DNA of 64,000 bases from Pycnococcus provasolii. Taxonomy: Eukaryota > Chlorophyta > Pseudoscourfieldiophyceae > Pseudoscourfieldiales. The translations under genes and the position numbers were made by a program. Below, one piece after another: positions 10,201-18,744 of this stretch (its first letter is position 1; every line of letters starts with the position of its first letter). Location of the stretch: NCBI GenBank assembly GCA_049487715.1, contig CP150585.1, forward strand, positions 124,001-188,000, written 5' to 3'. The notes beneath the pieces were generated by a model, which worked only from the letters and a program-made list of their open reading frames with translations, was not told where the DNA came from and did not search any database.

Positions 10201-10578
10201 GTGAGCGAGCGCTCCATCAACGTTCTCGTGCCAATGTACGGGCTGGAAGGTCCCGTGAATGTGGAGGGTGGCGCTAGTGCTGGTGGCGTTCGCGAGGACG
10301 ACGGCTCAGCCTCATTGTGGTCGTCTTTCGATGGCAATGTCATGGCCGGTGTTCTCGCGTCCCAGCCTGGCCGGCGCGTTCAAGTTTTGGATCAGGTGAT
10401 GATTCGCATCAGTATTGAGCATGGCGGATTTGGGCGTCGTCGCCTCGTTCTCGAGCTTCCCAAGCTGTCGTCGTCGTCGTCGATCGGTGTCGCATCATCG
10501 CCAGCACCGTACGCTGAAGGGACATTCGCGGACAAACTCGCCGCACTGAACGACGACGAAGACGGCGCCGTGGCATAG
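7204..10578 (+). CDS. DIS3: Exosome 3'-5' exoribonuclease DIS3/RRP44
   Basis: 1124 residues. The N-terminus has the DIS3 signature HYLRDDISCGAP, followed by a PIN domain (about 60-185) with FVFSNEHHKDTY and EARDARAV; this endonuclease domain keeps Asp residues at conserved places, while the usual TVLEEV Glu is an Asp (SVLDHL). Cold-shock/OB domains follow (about 250-540), then the RNB exonuclease domain from about 585 (DPPGCRDIDDALHC, the metal-binding Asp cluster) to about 925 (TSPIRRYADLMVHRML), and a C-terminal S1 domain. It should degrade and process RNA as the catalytic subunit of the exosome in nucleus and cytoplasm. The Cys-rich CR3 motif after HYLRDDI is reduced to a single Cys. Asp-rich inserts at about 320-340 and 495-560 make it longer than human DIS3 (958 residues). 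Confidence 0.95.
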   Translation: MFSRTSFHKKNRGGGGGGRGGGLVKKHTVEHYLRDDISCGAPDAPLAYRGGEESTPCVLGTASQAQRYAILAPDAARALLDVAEQAAGALEDVILLASVLDHLKTHGASRMADRWRALASQQNPKRRVFVFSNEHHKDTYAGPQAKGESPEARDARAVAKAAAWYANAMAGTGIAIHVVTDEATIRDAVQAATADSGQSTDTLICETPVQLVERDAPTHVDSVLRSTPAAGAGGEQKAKQAAGGLFAEQLNAAQVRAGLQSGALYQGTLRCSRFSSNSGYVGARGASDTDGFDIAIKGRANISRATDGDLVAVQIITAAEAEAAANNDGDDGDDGDVGLAPDVAADAGKDSSTSTKRQGRVVAILRRAWRERGYAGCLDTDSMAKGAATSTSSFETRVLFVPHDRRMPKVRLWTRQAANLMDQRLVVALDEWPADSPHPQGHLVKVLGKIGDKVSETAVVLLEHDVNSLPFTESVHACLPPLPWKFHEERDMWVGGGLRAGFEDGGGDDEDALMLPASKDGNDANAAGATPISDVATATDNFLDGMTTPMDTTTTSAMPSSASAARPTQRLDLRHVHICSVDPPGCRDIDDALHCSISADGRKVSVGVHIADVGHFVQANTALDAEASRRGTTVYLVDRRLDMLPKPLTEDICSLNGGVERLAFSVLWEFDVDECFESQGSSESSASAKRRRTTGENAVPTTKTGFRFPTCEATFVKTVIRSRRAMTYAEAQASIDDANDASETALGLRRLLALARCMRQSRFDAGALSLASSEVKFSLDAETHDPTDVGVYQLRETNAMVEEFMLAANVAVATKLSELFPEAAILRRHPNPTAEMLRPMVQLGKALGLPLSDDVSTSSKALAKGLDSATRDDDPTFNKVVRMLATRCMQQAVYFTSGDVPVEMARRHYGLAMACYTHFTSPIRRYADLMVHRMLAYGLGYYDAELGVSSEAQAVVKNLNYRHRNAQLAGRSSVELHTLLYFASKFGDVPQLEPGRITKVSERSINVLVPMYGLEGPVNVEGGASAGGVREDDGSASLWSSFDGNVMAGVLASQPGRRVQVLDQVMIRISIEHGGFGRRRLVLELPKLSSSSSIGVASSPAPYAEGTFADKLAALNDDEDGAVA

Positions 10579-10654
10579 CCATGATGTAACAATAGAACGT
10601 GTTTCACAAACATAGAACGTGAAAGAAGAAAGAAGTGGAGGGTTACAATACGAG

Positions 10655-11374
10655 TCACATGGCGCGACACTCCTCAAGCAGTTGCTCGAAGCTGAAGTCC
10701 GGCGCGCCGCTGTTGAAGCGCTGCACGATACTCCATCTCCGCTCGCCACCGCTCGTGCCATAGAAGGCGTGCAGGCGGTCGAAGAGCTGCCTGCCTTGTT
10801 CCGGCGTCACACCTGCCGACGTCTCTACGGGCCGGTTGTCGATGGGCGCGGCAGCTTCGCCTCTTGCGAGTACAATTCCCTTCGTAGCGAGTAGTTCGGT
10901 GTAGTGCGTGACTTTGTAGAGCGGTTTAGACGCCGCGCCAAGTATGCGGTACTCGTCCGCGCCTGTGAAGATGGCGTAGTACGGCATCTGCCACTGCACG
11001 AAGAACGCCTGGAATCCCGCCGCCGGGTTCGCCGAGTTCGCAGTCACTGTGGGTATGACAAAGTTCGGGCACTGCTTCGCCTTACTTTGCAGCGTATTGT
11101 ACTCGTGCGCGGTGATGACTCCGCACGGAATATTTTTCTGCGCGTGAAAGTCCGCCCAGACGCGCGCGATCTCCTCGGCTGACAGCGCCGCGACTTTGTC
11201 CATGTGCATGAGCAGGGAGAGTTGCGGCGCCTTGTTGACCGCGGCGGCGGAGGCGGAGGAGCGGCGGGTGGTCGCCAAGCCAGCAGCAGCGCCAACGCGC
11301 GCGCACCAAAGGCCTGCGACGGAGGAAAACTTGCCGCAACACTTGAGGTAACTTGCCGCCGCCGCCGCCATCAT
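10655..11374 (-). CDS. ATP11: Mitochondrial F1-ATPase assembly factor, ATP11 family
   Basis: 239 residues. An Ala- and Arg/Ser-rich N-terminus without acidic residues (about 1-45) fits a mitochondrial targeting peptide. The remainder matches ATP11/ATPAF1: LSAEEIARVWADFHAQK, then CPNFVIPTV, GFQAFFVQWQMPYYAIFTGADEYR, and the C-terminal FDRLHAFYGT. The family binds the F1 beta subunit and prevents its aggregation during assembly of ATP synthase in the mitochondrial matrix. The gene is convergent with DIS3, only 76 bp apart. The start at 11374 gives MMAAAAASYLKCC; no other Met precedes the conserved region except residue 2. Confidence 0.9.
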   Translation of the reverse strand: MMAAAAASYLKCCGKFSSVAGLWCARVGAAAGLATTRRSSASAAAVNKAPQLSLLMHMDKVAALSAEEIARVWADFHAQKNIPCGVITAHEYNTLQSKAKQCPNFVIPTVTANSANPAAGFQAFFVQWQMPYYAIFTGADEYRILGAASKPLYKVTHYTELLATKGIVLARGEAAAPIDNRPVETSAGVTPEQGRQLFDRLHAFYGTSGGERRWSIVQRFNSGAPDFSFEQLLEECRAM

Positions 11375-11399
11375 GACGGAGCAAGAAAAATATCCCCGG

Positions 11400-11443
11400 T
11401 CGAAGACGCGTTCCCTAAAACCCTAATCCCTAAAACCCCAACC
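11400..11443. promoter_or_regulatory. Telo-box-like CCCTAAAACCC cluster upstream of ATP11
   Basis: Three units resembling plant telo-boxes (CCCTAAAACCC, CCCTAATCCC, CCTAAAACCC) lie 35-70 bp upstream of the ATP11 start codon, in the region shared with the 3' end of the next minus-strand gene. The sequence is visible directly; regulatory function is inferred by analogy to plants. Confidence 0.45.
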
Positions 11444-11537
11444 GATTTCACAAAAGGGCTGGTTGGGTTCAATGTTACAAATAGACAAATAGTAGTACTG
11501 TACTGAGCTCAGTGAACTTTAGCGACGAGGCTCTTCG

Positions 11538-14186
11538 CTATCGAGGTTTTGCGCCTCTTCGTCCCCACCTCGTGTCACGATCCATATCCAAGGCACCGTC
11601 AAAGCCAGGCCAAGAGACGACGCGCGCGCCGTCTTTTGAATCCTCCGAGTACAAAACCACCGTGCCGCGGAACTCGGCCGAGAATTCCAACCGAACCAAG
11701 TCGCTGGAGGTGTGCCCTGCACGATGTCCAGCATTTGAAGTCAGCTTCACGCCGTCGGAGAGATCGGTGCGCATGGCCACTGCACCAGACAATCTCGTGC
11801 GAAGCACGCACTCAGACAAACTGACACCCTCCGGACGTGTTACCGCAACCCACGCACTCGCGCCCGCGATTGGATCGTACGCGCCGGACACAAGCCAGCC
11901 ACCTTCAGCGCGCATGCGATGGATGGAAAGCATGCCTCGATCGCGCCATGACGATACGCCTGCGGCGGGGAAGAAGTCCAGCACACCTTGTCGCGCTGTG
12001 AACAGCATGGAGTGCAAAGCTTCCACAGCAAAAATTGGCGACTCGATGCATGGGCATGCATCAGCGAACGTTTTCTTGCATATCTCACCGTACATCGTGT
12101 TCGGGCCAAGGCTCGAGCCCATTCCTGAGCGTTTTCTAGCATTGATAGGCTTTCCGCGTGGAATTCGAAAGTCGAAAAGGTTTGTAAGATTGCCGACGGC
12201 AGCATCAGCACGCCCCATCATGCTCGAAAGCAGGCTTGCCATCACCCACGAGTAGCCACTGCATGCGCTGCTCTTCATGCACAGTCCGATCCAGTGATCC
12301 GACGAGCGGCGAATGAGCTCGCGTGCCTCCTCATTCTCCCAGTTCTCAAGAGCAAGAGGGTACACCATTAGCAGGTGGCTGAAGTGCCTCTGCGGAATCG
12401 CAACACGAAGGCCATCGCCGATGCCGTATCCTTCTCTTGCGGTCCTGTAGTAGTGAGGCAAACCCGCAAGCATTTCCTTCCACTCTTTCAGCTTTGGGGC
12501 TGGCTGCAACGCCTCGCCTCCTGAGTTCGATTCCGCGATCGAGATCAGCGTGCGCAAGCCCCACTTCAGCAGGCTGAGATCGTAGTTCGTATTCGCGGCA
12601 TTCGTCTTGTACTCCGGGCTCGCAGCCACGGGCAGCGAATACTTCGTGCCCGCTCGCGACCGCGACACTTTAGCGAGGCGTCTGTAGAAGTTGACGGCTG
12701 GCACAAGCACGGGGTACACCTGCTTCACGACGATATCGGAGTCGTTTGTGAAGACGGCATGCTGGTGAGCGACAAAGAGCGCCCACAGGAGGTTTCCGAG
12801 GATCGCGCCCTTGTGCCGCCCCGGCTCGGTGAGGCACGACGAAGACGTTGACCAGTAGCACGTCGCGAGCCCGTCGACGCTCGACGCGCTGTTAGCTGCA
12901 GCGAATGAGTCGGATGCCATGCGCTTTGGAACATTCGCTTTGTACGCACGGCGCAGCGCGGGCGACGTGACGTAGCTGGTGTAAGCTCGCATCGCACCGA
13001 TGTGATTCGACGCGAGCAGCGGCGGGTGCGTCACCTGTATGTTCAAGTCCCAGTGCAGGTCTGCCCACGCGGTGGGTCCGAACAGCCACGGGCCGATCAG
13101 GTCGATGGGCACGGGCGAGTGCGCGCGGATCGCGCACCCGAGCTTGTACATCTGAATGTAGTACAGCCCCTCGAGGAGCGCGTCGGGGATGGTGACGAAC
13201 GCGCCCTCGTCGACCCAGTAGTGCTTCCACCACGCGGCGTGCTCGCGCGCCATCGACCCGTCGTCCAGCGCGCTCAGCGCTTCGTCGAGAGACTCCGCCG
13301 CCGTTTCCGCCGCCGCGTCGGCGCTCTTCCCGCTCACGCCGCTGACGACCGCCACAAGCGTGTTGCCTTTTTGGCCGTGCACCACCGCGTACCCTCCGCC
13401 AGCCAACAGCGTCTGCACGCTGGCGTCGTGCGCGCCTCTCCGCGTCTTCTTGCGTTTTGCCGGCGGGTTGGGACGGTAAGCCGTCTTCCCTGGCTTGGCA
13501 CCACCTTTCCCCTTGTTGGAGTTTCCAAGAAGCCAGAGCGGGCTCGCTGAGACGGCAGGCTCAAACTGCGGCGACGCGAGCTTCGACGCCGCCTGTCCTT
13601 GCACCCAAGTCTGCACGACGACGGCGTCTTTCGGCGTCGGCGGCGCGTACGCGACGAGAAACACGCCCCCGCCCTCGGCACATGCGACGTTCGCGGTGAC
13701 GGTTGCGTTGAAGAGGTGAATTCTAAGGTTTGCTGCTGATGCGCGGCACGGCCACCTCACCTGTCCGATGGGCAGTCTCGGCCTGTCGTACTGCACGTTG
13801 TTTCCCGTCGACAGTCGCGTTCCACGACTTCTTTTGTCCCATATGTCCGTTCTGCCTAGCATGACAGCAATTCCTCTTTCGTCGACGGCGACGCCGAACC
13901 CGACGAGTCCGTTTCCTCCAAACGGCACGTCCCACCACTTTTTGAGTGGTTCGTCTTTGACGTTGGGCACGACGAACGTGGGATCGTGCGCTTTCAATAC
14001 GTCTTGCATATCGTACTTCAAGAGATACAAGTCTGACGAAGCCGTAACGAGTGACGATACAGACACAAAGTGGAGGAAGAGGCGCAGGCACAGGCCGCCA
14101 TGGCATCTGTGCATCGCCGTGGACGCCATGGAAGGGAGGGGGTGTTTGAGGCAGGGTGAGGCGCTCCACGCAATTCCACATTCCAC
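11538..14186 (-). CDS. Secreted six-hairpin glycosidase-like protein (DUF5703/GH95-like)
   Basis: Up to 882 residues; internal Met codons at 14129 or 14114 put the hydrophobic segment LCLRLFLHFVSVSSLV at the start, which is the more likely signal peptide arrangement. The N-terminal part has WWDVPFGGNGLVGFGVAV and VMLGRTDIWDKRS, typical of the beta-sandwich domain that precedes an (alpha/alpha)6 barrel in GH95-like and DUF5703 proteins. The barrel part shows DLHWDLNIQVTH (about 375-385), ASPEYKTNAANTNYDLSLLKWG (interrupted, about 530-550) and HFSHLLMVYPL. These families hydrolyse glycans, for example alpha-L-fucosides, outside the cell or in the secretory path. The substrate is unknown. A Lys/Arg-rich insert lies at about 230-250. 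The last 100 residues form a beta-rich C-terminal domain. Confidence 0.75.
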   Translation of the reverse strand: MECGIAWSASPCLKHPLPSMASTAMHRCHGGLCLRLFLHFVSVSSLVTASSDLYLLKYDMQDVLKAHDPTFVVPNVKDEPLKKWWDVPFGGNGLVGFGVAVDERGIAVMLGRTDIWDKRSRGTRLSTGNNVQYDRPRLPIGQVRWPCRASAANLRIHLFNATVTANVACAEGGGVFLVAYAPPTPKDAVVVQTWVQGQAASKLASPQFEPAVSASPLWLLGNSNKGKGGAKPGKTAYRPNPPAKRKKTRRGAHDASVQTLLAGGGYAVVHGQKGNTLVAVVSGVSGKSADAAAETAAESLDEALSALDDGSMAREHAAWWKHYWVDEGAFVTIPDALLEGLYYIQMYKLGCAIRAHSPVPIDLIGPWLFGPTAWADLHWDLNIQVTHPPLLASNHIGAMRAYTSYVTSPALRRAYKANVPKRMASDSFAAANSASSVDGLATCYWSTSSSCLTEPGRHKGAILGNLLWALFVAHQHAVFTNDSDIVVKQVYPVLVPAVNFYRRLAKVSRSRAGTKYSLPVAASPEYKTNAANTNYDLSLLKWGLRTLISIAESNSGGEALQPAPKLKEWKEMLAGLPHYYRTAREGYGIGDGLRVAIPQRHFSHLLMVYPLALENWENEEARELIRRSSDHWIGLCMKSSACSGYSWVMASLLSSMMGRADAAVGNLTNLFDFRIPRGKPINARKRSGMGSSLGPNTMYGEICKKTFADACPCIESPIFAVEALHSMLFTARQGVLDFFPAAGVSSWRDRGMLSIHRMRAEGGWLVSGAYDPIAGASAWVAVTRPEGVSLSECVLRTRLSGAVAMRTDLSDGVKLTSNAGHRAGHTSSDLVRLEFSAEFRGTVVLYSEDSKDGARVVSWPGFDGALDMDRDTRWGRRGAKPR

Positions 14187-14436
14187 ATTCCACTGAACTA
14201 TGAGTGCACTGTGATGAGTGACATCACTTCACTTCACTTCATAGATCCTGCCGCTTTGTTTCTTCTGGCAGTGGTGATCGGTGATGCATGAATAGGTAGG
14301 GCACAGAGGCGAGCCAAGGGGAACTATCCCACCTCCTCTTGTCAACTTGAAATCACCTCGTGACAGCTATGATATCCTGTGATACACTGGCGAGTTGTGG
14401 TGTTGTCGTGGCATCGATGGGTGCGCGCTGCGTGCG

Positions 14437-16044
14437 TTACACAAACGGCTTGTTGAGGTGGCCAGACACAAGCGCGCTTATCTTGGTAAACAACCACGGC
14501 AGGATAATCTTCTTGTCCGGGTGATACTCGCGCATCATGGCCTTGAGCCGCTTCTTGCGTTCAGACGCCGAAAGCTTCGAGAGACTCGCAACATGCTGTG
14601 CCATCTGCTCCTCCGCCTCCTTCAAGATCGCCTCCTTGTCTTCCTTCGTGCTCTGCGCATTCTTGAGCTCTCTCTCCAGACCAGCAATGCTCTTCTCGAG
14701 GCTTGCGATATTCGCATCCCGCTCCGCGAGCTGTGTTTTGAGCTCCTTGTCTTCCTTCGTGCTGTGCGCATTCTTGAGCTCTCTCTCCAGACCAGCAATG
14801 CTCTTCTCGAGGCTTGCGATCCTCGCATCCCGCTCCGCGAGCTGTGTTTTGAGGGTAGAACATTGCGACTTCTGCTTTCCGAGCTGTGCCTCGAGGCTAG
14901 AAAGACGCGAGTCATCCGGGTTCACAAATGCTTTGCTACGGTCCGAAAGGCAGACTAACATGTGCACGCCTTTGTACTTGGCGTCAGAAAGCCATGGCTG
15001 GCTCCTCGAGTTCTCGTCAAGGAGTTCCCGCAAGACGCTCACAGAGTGTTGTGTGCTGTATTCTTCTCCCCCCTTGAATTCCTTAACGACGTCTGTCTGT
15101 AGACACGTGACTTGCTCGCCGTCACCCATAACAGCAATTGCACGCAAGTACATGCTTGGCTCTGCCTTATACCCGTCGGACAGATGCGAATGGATGTCGC
15201 TAATACCGCGCGTGATGTCCACCTTCTCCGCGACGCTTGCCGTGGAATTGGTCGACACCATGACGGCAACGCCTGAGCACTTCCCATCACCAACGAGGTT
15301 TGCAACGCGATAGTTCTTGCCGCTCTGCACAGCCAACGCATATGCCTTCACAATGCCCAAGTGGAGTTTATCGGCCGAATCCTCTGCCACGACCACCAAT
15401 TGACTTGAGCCAGCCTCTCCCGCACATGCTACAACTAACCAGCCACCATTGCCGTATACAATGTGCTCTGCCATCCATCCTTTGCTGAACCAAACATCAA
15501 GCCTCATTTTGACAAGGGCCACTGTTTCCGAATCGATTAGTTGTTGTTTGCCGCGATAGCCTCCGCCAGCATCTTCCCCCTTGACGACAAATATCCATTC
15601 TCCGTCTCCAGCAGTTGCTGACACGAGGTACCACATCGTGTTTTTGTCTTTTGTCGATTCGTTCCAGCTCTGCACATCGTCGACAATTTCCCGTGCGCTC
15701 GACGCCTTATGGACGCCGTAATTCCAGCGGTGGCTTGCTTTTTTGGCAAGTGAAAGTGTCCATGTTCCACACGCATAAGCGACATTTGCAGGCACAAACG
15801 ATCCACTGTCAGCCTCCTCCCATTCTTTTTTCACCTTTTTGTAGGCTTCAACAAGTTCGGTTGCGGATTTGGCGACGATCAAGTGTTCTCGACAGGTTGC
15901 GTCGCACCAGTCTGCGCGCCTCGCCCCGACAAATGGCGCGGTGAGTGCGCCGCCGGCAGGAGGGGCACTTGCGTACGCGCGCATGATTACCAGCGACGCC
16001 ATGTCACAAGAAGACGTGAAGTGGGAAATGCAAAGGCGTGCCAC
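14437..16044 (-). CDS. DUF7477-like protein with coiled coil and C-terminal J-domain remnant
   Basis: 535 residues. About 60-350 contains repeated units of the form G-x-W-x-hydrophobic (YACGTWTLSLAKKA, AGDGEWIFVVKG, YGNGGWLVVACAG, GDGKCSGVAVMVS), resembling the W-x-V repeats of DUF7477, the domain after plant casein-kinase-I-like kinases. About 385-490 is a Leu/Lys/Glu coiled coil with two nearly identical 37-residue blocks. The C-terminus (about 490-535) has LKAMMREYHPDKK, the HPD signature of a J domain, but only the first half of a normal J domain is obvious. If it folds, the HPD would contact Hsp70. No signal peptide is clear; the N-terminus is basic and could target an organelle. The combination is unusual; family assignment of the first part is moderate. 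Confidence 0.6.
   Translation of the reverse strand: MARLCISHFTSSCDMASLVIMRAYASAPPAGGALTAPFVGARRADWCDATCREHLIVAKSATELVEAYKKVKKEWEEADSGSFVPANVAYACGTWTLSLAKKASHRWNYGVHKASSAREIVDDVQSWNESTKDKNTMWYLVSATAGDGEWIFVVKGEDAGGGYRGKQQLIDSETVALVKMRLDVWFSKGWMAEHIVYGNGGWLVVACAGEAGSSQLVVVAEDSADKLHLGIVKAYALAVQSGKNYRVANLVGDGKCSGVAVMVSTNSTASVAEKVDITRGISDIHSHLSDGYKAEPSMYLRAIAVMGDGEQVTCLQTDVVKEFKGGEEYSTQHSVSVLRELLDENSRSQPWLSDAKYKGVHMLVCLSDRSKAFVNPDDSRLSSLEAQLGKQKSQCSTLKTQLAERDARIASLEKSIAGLERELKNAHSTKEDKELKTQLAERDANIASLEKSIAGLERELKNAQSTKEDKEAILKEAEEQMAQHVASLSKLSASERKKRLKAMMREYHPDKKIILPWLFTKISALVSGHLNKPFV
14640..14861. repeat. 111-bp tandem duplication inside coding sequence
   Basis: Two adjacent copies with a period of 111 bp (starting at 14640 and 14751) encode the 37-residue coiled-coil block of the DUF7477-like protein. 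They differ by only a few bases, so the duplication is recent or kept similar by recombination. The period is a multiple of three, so the frame is preserved. Confidence 0.9.
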
Positions 16045-16083
16045 CTAGGCGTGCCTTCGCGAAGAGGGCAAAGCAGGCGACTT

Positions 16084-16142
16084 ACTCCCCGACCACACTC
16101 CCCCGGGGCCAGGGGATCCCCCTGAGGTCTGGCAGGATCCCC
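16084..16142. promoter_or_regulatory. CCCCGA and GGGGATCC elements in divergent promoter
   Basis: The 251-bp space between divergent start codons at 16044 and 16296 holds ACTCCCCGACC (16083-16093), the palindrome GGGGATCCCC (16112-16121) and GGATCCCC (16135-16142). Both element types recur before other genes in the window. The role is inferred from recurrence only. Confidence 0.35.
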
Positions 16143-16295
16143 GGGTCCGGATCTGTCCCTGCCTAGATTCGAGGCGGTAAAGTCCCGATCGAAATCACTT
16201 TGTCAAACACCATAATGGCCAAGGCCACACGCGTATCTTCGTGCTACACGCGTATTGGCAGGTAGTAGTTAGTACCTTTAGCTACTGCTGGACTG

Positions 16296-17603
16296 ATGCT
16301 GGTCTTGCAGCGCGCTGTTCTTGTCATTATCACACTCGCCGCGCTCGAACGATGGCGAGCACTCATCATGACGCCACCCAGTCTCGAAAGCATGGCGTCG
16401 ACGGGAAAGTACAAGAACGCGAGAAGAGGCGCGCAGTTCTCATCCATACTCCCGCCGGGCAAGCAGCGCGTCTTCTATCCGCTCGTCGTTCGGAAAACGC
16501 AAATTGCGAGAACCTTGTACGACCTCGGATCCGCGAACATTCTGCTGCACAAACGCCAGTTCGACAGCGAAGGGGCGCCGGGAGACGTCGCGGACGGAAC
16601 GCGAGCGTACGTGTCGTACACGCTGCTGTCGTCGAACGGCGACGGCGCGAAGAGGTACGGGCACGCACTCGAGAAGTTCGAGGCGTCGAAGAGTCAACTC
16701 GGCGAGTACTTCTACCCGCCGAGCCTCGTGCAGACGTTGCCCGCGGATGATGCGAGGTGGAGGTTCGAAAGCTGCGCCGTCGTCGGAAACTCAGGAAAGC
16801 TGCTCTTTGGAAGAAGGCGCGAGGATGACGGGCAAGTTGAGCACTTCGGCCGCGAGATCGACGAGCACGGCGCGGTGTTTCGAATCAACGGAGCGCCAAC
16901 GCGAGGCTTCGAGAAGTACGTAGGTGCGCGCACGACATTCGACGTCAGCAACCACCTGAACTTGCACCGCCTCTCGCTCAAGGCTGGACGCAGGACGTGG
17001 ACGCGCAGCCGCGGCGCGCGCATGGTTGTCTTCGAGTCCACGTCCTACCAACAGTACTTCCACGGCTGGGATCGCCTCGTCGCGCGATTTTCAGGTCAGC
17101 TGCTCGTGCTCGCACCTGACCTCGTCGCCGCGCACTACGAGCTGTGGTGTCGGTTGGTCGAGCGCGCGTTGCCCGGTGCACCTCCCGAGAACGGAAAACC
17201 CACCAGCGGGTGGTTTGCTGCCGCGATGGCATCGCAGGTGTGCGATAGTGTGACGCTCTACGGCTTCGACGCGTGGGACGCGCCGGAGGGACACGAGGCA
17301 TCTGCGACGGCATCCAAACGAGGCCATCGGCGGCGGCACGGCGGCGGTGGAGCTAGTGCGTCGCACGGCGACGCCGATGCCGTTGACTGGGCAGCCGAGG
17401 ACGCTTCTACGCCGAGCGGCGGCATCGCGTCGTCGGCGAATGTGCACGACGTCATGCAGAGCGCGTCGAAGGACGACGCGCACCTTTACCCATACCATTA
17501 TTGGGAGGTGGCTGTTGGGCAGAGCGACGTGCACAGCTTCCCTCTCCTCGTGCGCGTGTTTAAACTACTCATCGAAGACGGCTTCCCCATCAAGTTTACG
17601 TGA
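16296..17603 (+). CDS. Sialyltransferase-like glycosyltransferase, GT29 (short form)
   Basis: 435 residues. The first 25 residues include VLVIITLAAL, a short hydrophobic anchor expected for a type II Golgi protein. Sialylmotif L starts near 160: CAVVGNSGKLL, then EIDEHGAVFRINGAPTRGFEKYVG and ARTTF, with an acidic insert of about 12 residues between the halves. Sialylmotif S is near 305-325 (VCDSVTLYGFD), and the motif III/VS region near 400 has YPYHYWE and a downstream His. A His/Gly-rich insert lies between them (about 335-375). The enzyme would transfer a nonulosonic acid or related acidic sugar from a CMP donor to glycans in the Golgi; algal GT29 substrates are not established. A second, longer GT29 gene is at 40785. 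The gene converges with the methyltransferase gene, 46 bp away. Confidence 0.85.
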   Translation: MLVLQRAVLVIITLAALERWRALIMTPPSLESMASTGKYKNARRGAQFSSILPPGKQRVFYPLVVRKTQIARTLYDLGSANILLHKRQFDSEGAPGDVADGTRAYVSYTLLSSNGDGAKRYGHALEKFEASKSQLGEYFYPPSLVQTLPADDARWRFESCAVVGNSGKLLFGRRREDDGQVEHFGREIDEHGAVFRINGAPTRGFEKYVGARTTFDVSNHLNLHRLSLKAGRRTWTRSRGARMVVFESTSYQQYFHGWDRLVARFSGQLLVLAPDLVAAHYELWCRLVERALPGAPPENGKPTSGWFAAAMASQVCDSVTLYGFDAWDAPEGHEASATASKRGHRRRHGGGGASASHGDADAVDWAAEDASTPSGGIASSANVHDVMQSASKDDAHLYPYHYWEVAVGQSDVHSFPLLVRVFKLLIEDGFPIKFT

Positions 17604-17649
17604 TTTACGTGAATGTAAGTAAAGTACAAGTTACATATTAAATTAGCAA

Positions 17650-18684
17650 TCAGCTTTTCAGCTCGTCGCGTACAGTCGCGAGCGTCGCAAGCGGCCTTGC
17701 ATCTTCGGCAAAGCCGGCACCCTCGTGAGAAAACAGCGTCCTCCATCCTCGACTCGCGCTAAAGATGGAGGAGACGAGCTCATTTTGCAATAAAATATCA
17801 CGCTCGCGAAGTGGGTGTCCCCACGCCTGGCAGCCATCCATGAAGTGCGACCACAACACGTGGCAACCAACCGCGGCTGTGCACGCGAGATGATGCAGTA
17901 GTGGACGGTGCAAGAAGCGAACGCCGAGATATAGCCTTGGCTGAGCTGGATTGGCGAGCTTGACCACCTGCTCAACCACTTGTTCCGTGGGCACTTTCCT
18001 CATGTCCACCTGTAGCGTTTGAATTCTTCCTCCATTCCGTCCCGCGTATTTGCGCGCTAGCGAAGTGCACTTCTCCAGCGCGGGCACGCTGCTATCGACG
18101 GCAACGACGTCCCACCCTCTTGAAGCGAGAAGCACGGCGTCTCGTCCCACGCCGCACCCCAAGTCCACCGCACAAGGCGTGCTCGATGCATTTTGGAAAG
18201 CGCTCGCCTCAATGGCGTCGATGGTTGCAGTGAGTGCCGGCGACGGCATCCAAAGTCGTGGTGGCGGTGGCATCTTCTCTAGGGACGTGTCGTCGTGCTG
18301 TGTTGCGAGTGTCTCATTCCACGTGTCGTCACCAGGCACGACCATACGACGGCGTATTGTGTGACGTTTTCGCGAGTTGAACCACGCCGCGACGTCGTGT
18401 GCTTGCTTGGGGTCGTGAATGACCCACAAAGGCCGACGGCGCTCACGAGCCGCCTCGAGCACGTGCACATTTGCGTCAGAGGACTCGTTCTCCGGTACGT
18501 CGTCGCCGTTCGGGTCGTCGCACGGCGGTGGCAGTTCGTGCGCGCGCGCGTCGAGCTCGCTGAGCGGTATGGCCACCGCGCGCGCGCGCCAGTGCGTAGG
18601 CAGGCGTTCGCCGGGGTCAGGAACATGGTCAGGATCATGGTGGTTCTCGCGCACGTCAAGCAGGTGCGGCACAGGCGCGGACAT
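17650..18684 (-). CDS. Rhodanese-like/SAM methyltransferase fusion
   Basis: 344 residues from the ATG at 18684; the frame is open further but would overlap the LIG4 gene. Residues 1-120 look like a rhodanese domain (HLLDVREN at the start, VAIPLSELDAR, later PLWVIHDPKQAHDVAAWF), but no catalytic Cys is visible at the usual loop, so sulfur transfer is unlikely. From about 165 a class I methyltransferase begins: AVDLGCGVGRDAVLLA (motif I), VVAVDSSVPAL (acidic loop after beta-2), and a TehB-like C-terminal half. It should methylate a small or unknown substrate using S-adenosylmethionine. It is divergent from LIG4 (194 bp between start codons) and shares a promoter with paired AACCCCGAAT elements. 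Confidence 0.75.
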   Translation of the reverse strand: MSAPVPHLLDVRENHHDPDHVPDPGERLPTHWRARAVAIPLSELDARAHELPPPCDDPNGDDVPENESSDANVHVLEAARERRRPLWVIHDPKQAHDVAAWFNSRKRHTIRRRMVVPGDDTWNETLATQHDDTSLEKMPPPPRLWMPSPALTATIDAIEASAFQNASSTPCAVDLGCGVGRDAVLLASRGWDVVAVDSSVPALEKCTSLARKYAGRNGGRIQTLQVDMRKVPTEQVVEQVVKLANPAQPRLYLGVRFLHRPLLHHLACTAAVGCHVLWSHFMDGCQAWGHPLRERDILLQNELVSSIFSASRGWRTLFSHEGAGFAEDARPLATLATVRDELKS

Positions 18685-18744
18685 GAATCTTACGACTGAC
18701 AAGAAACACGCCGGGGGGAACTGAAATGAAACACAGGGATGGGG

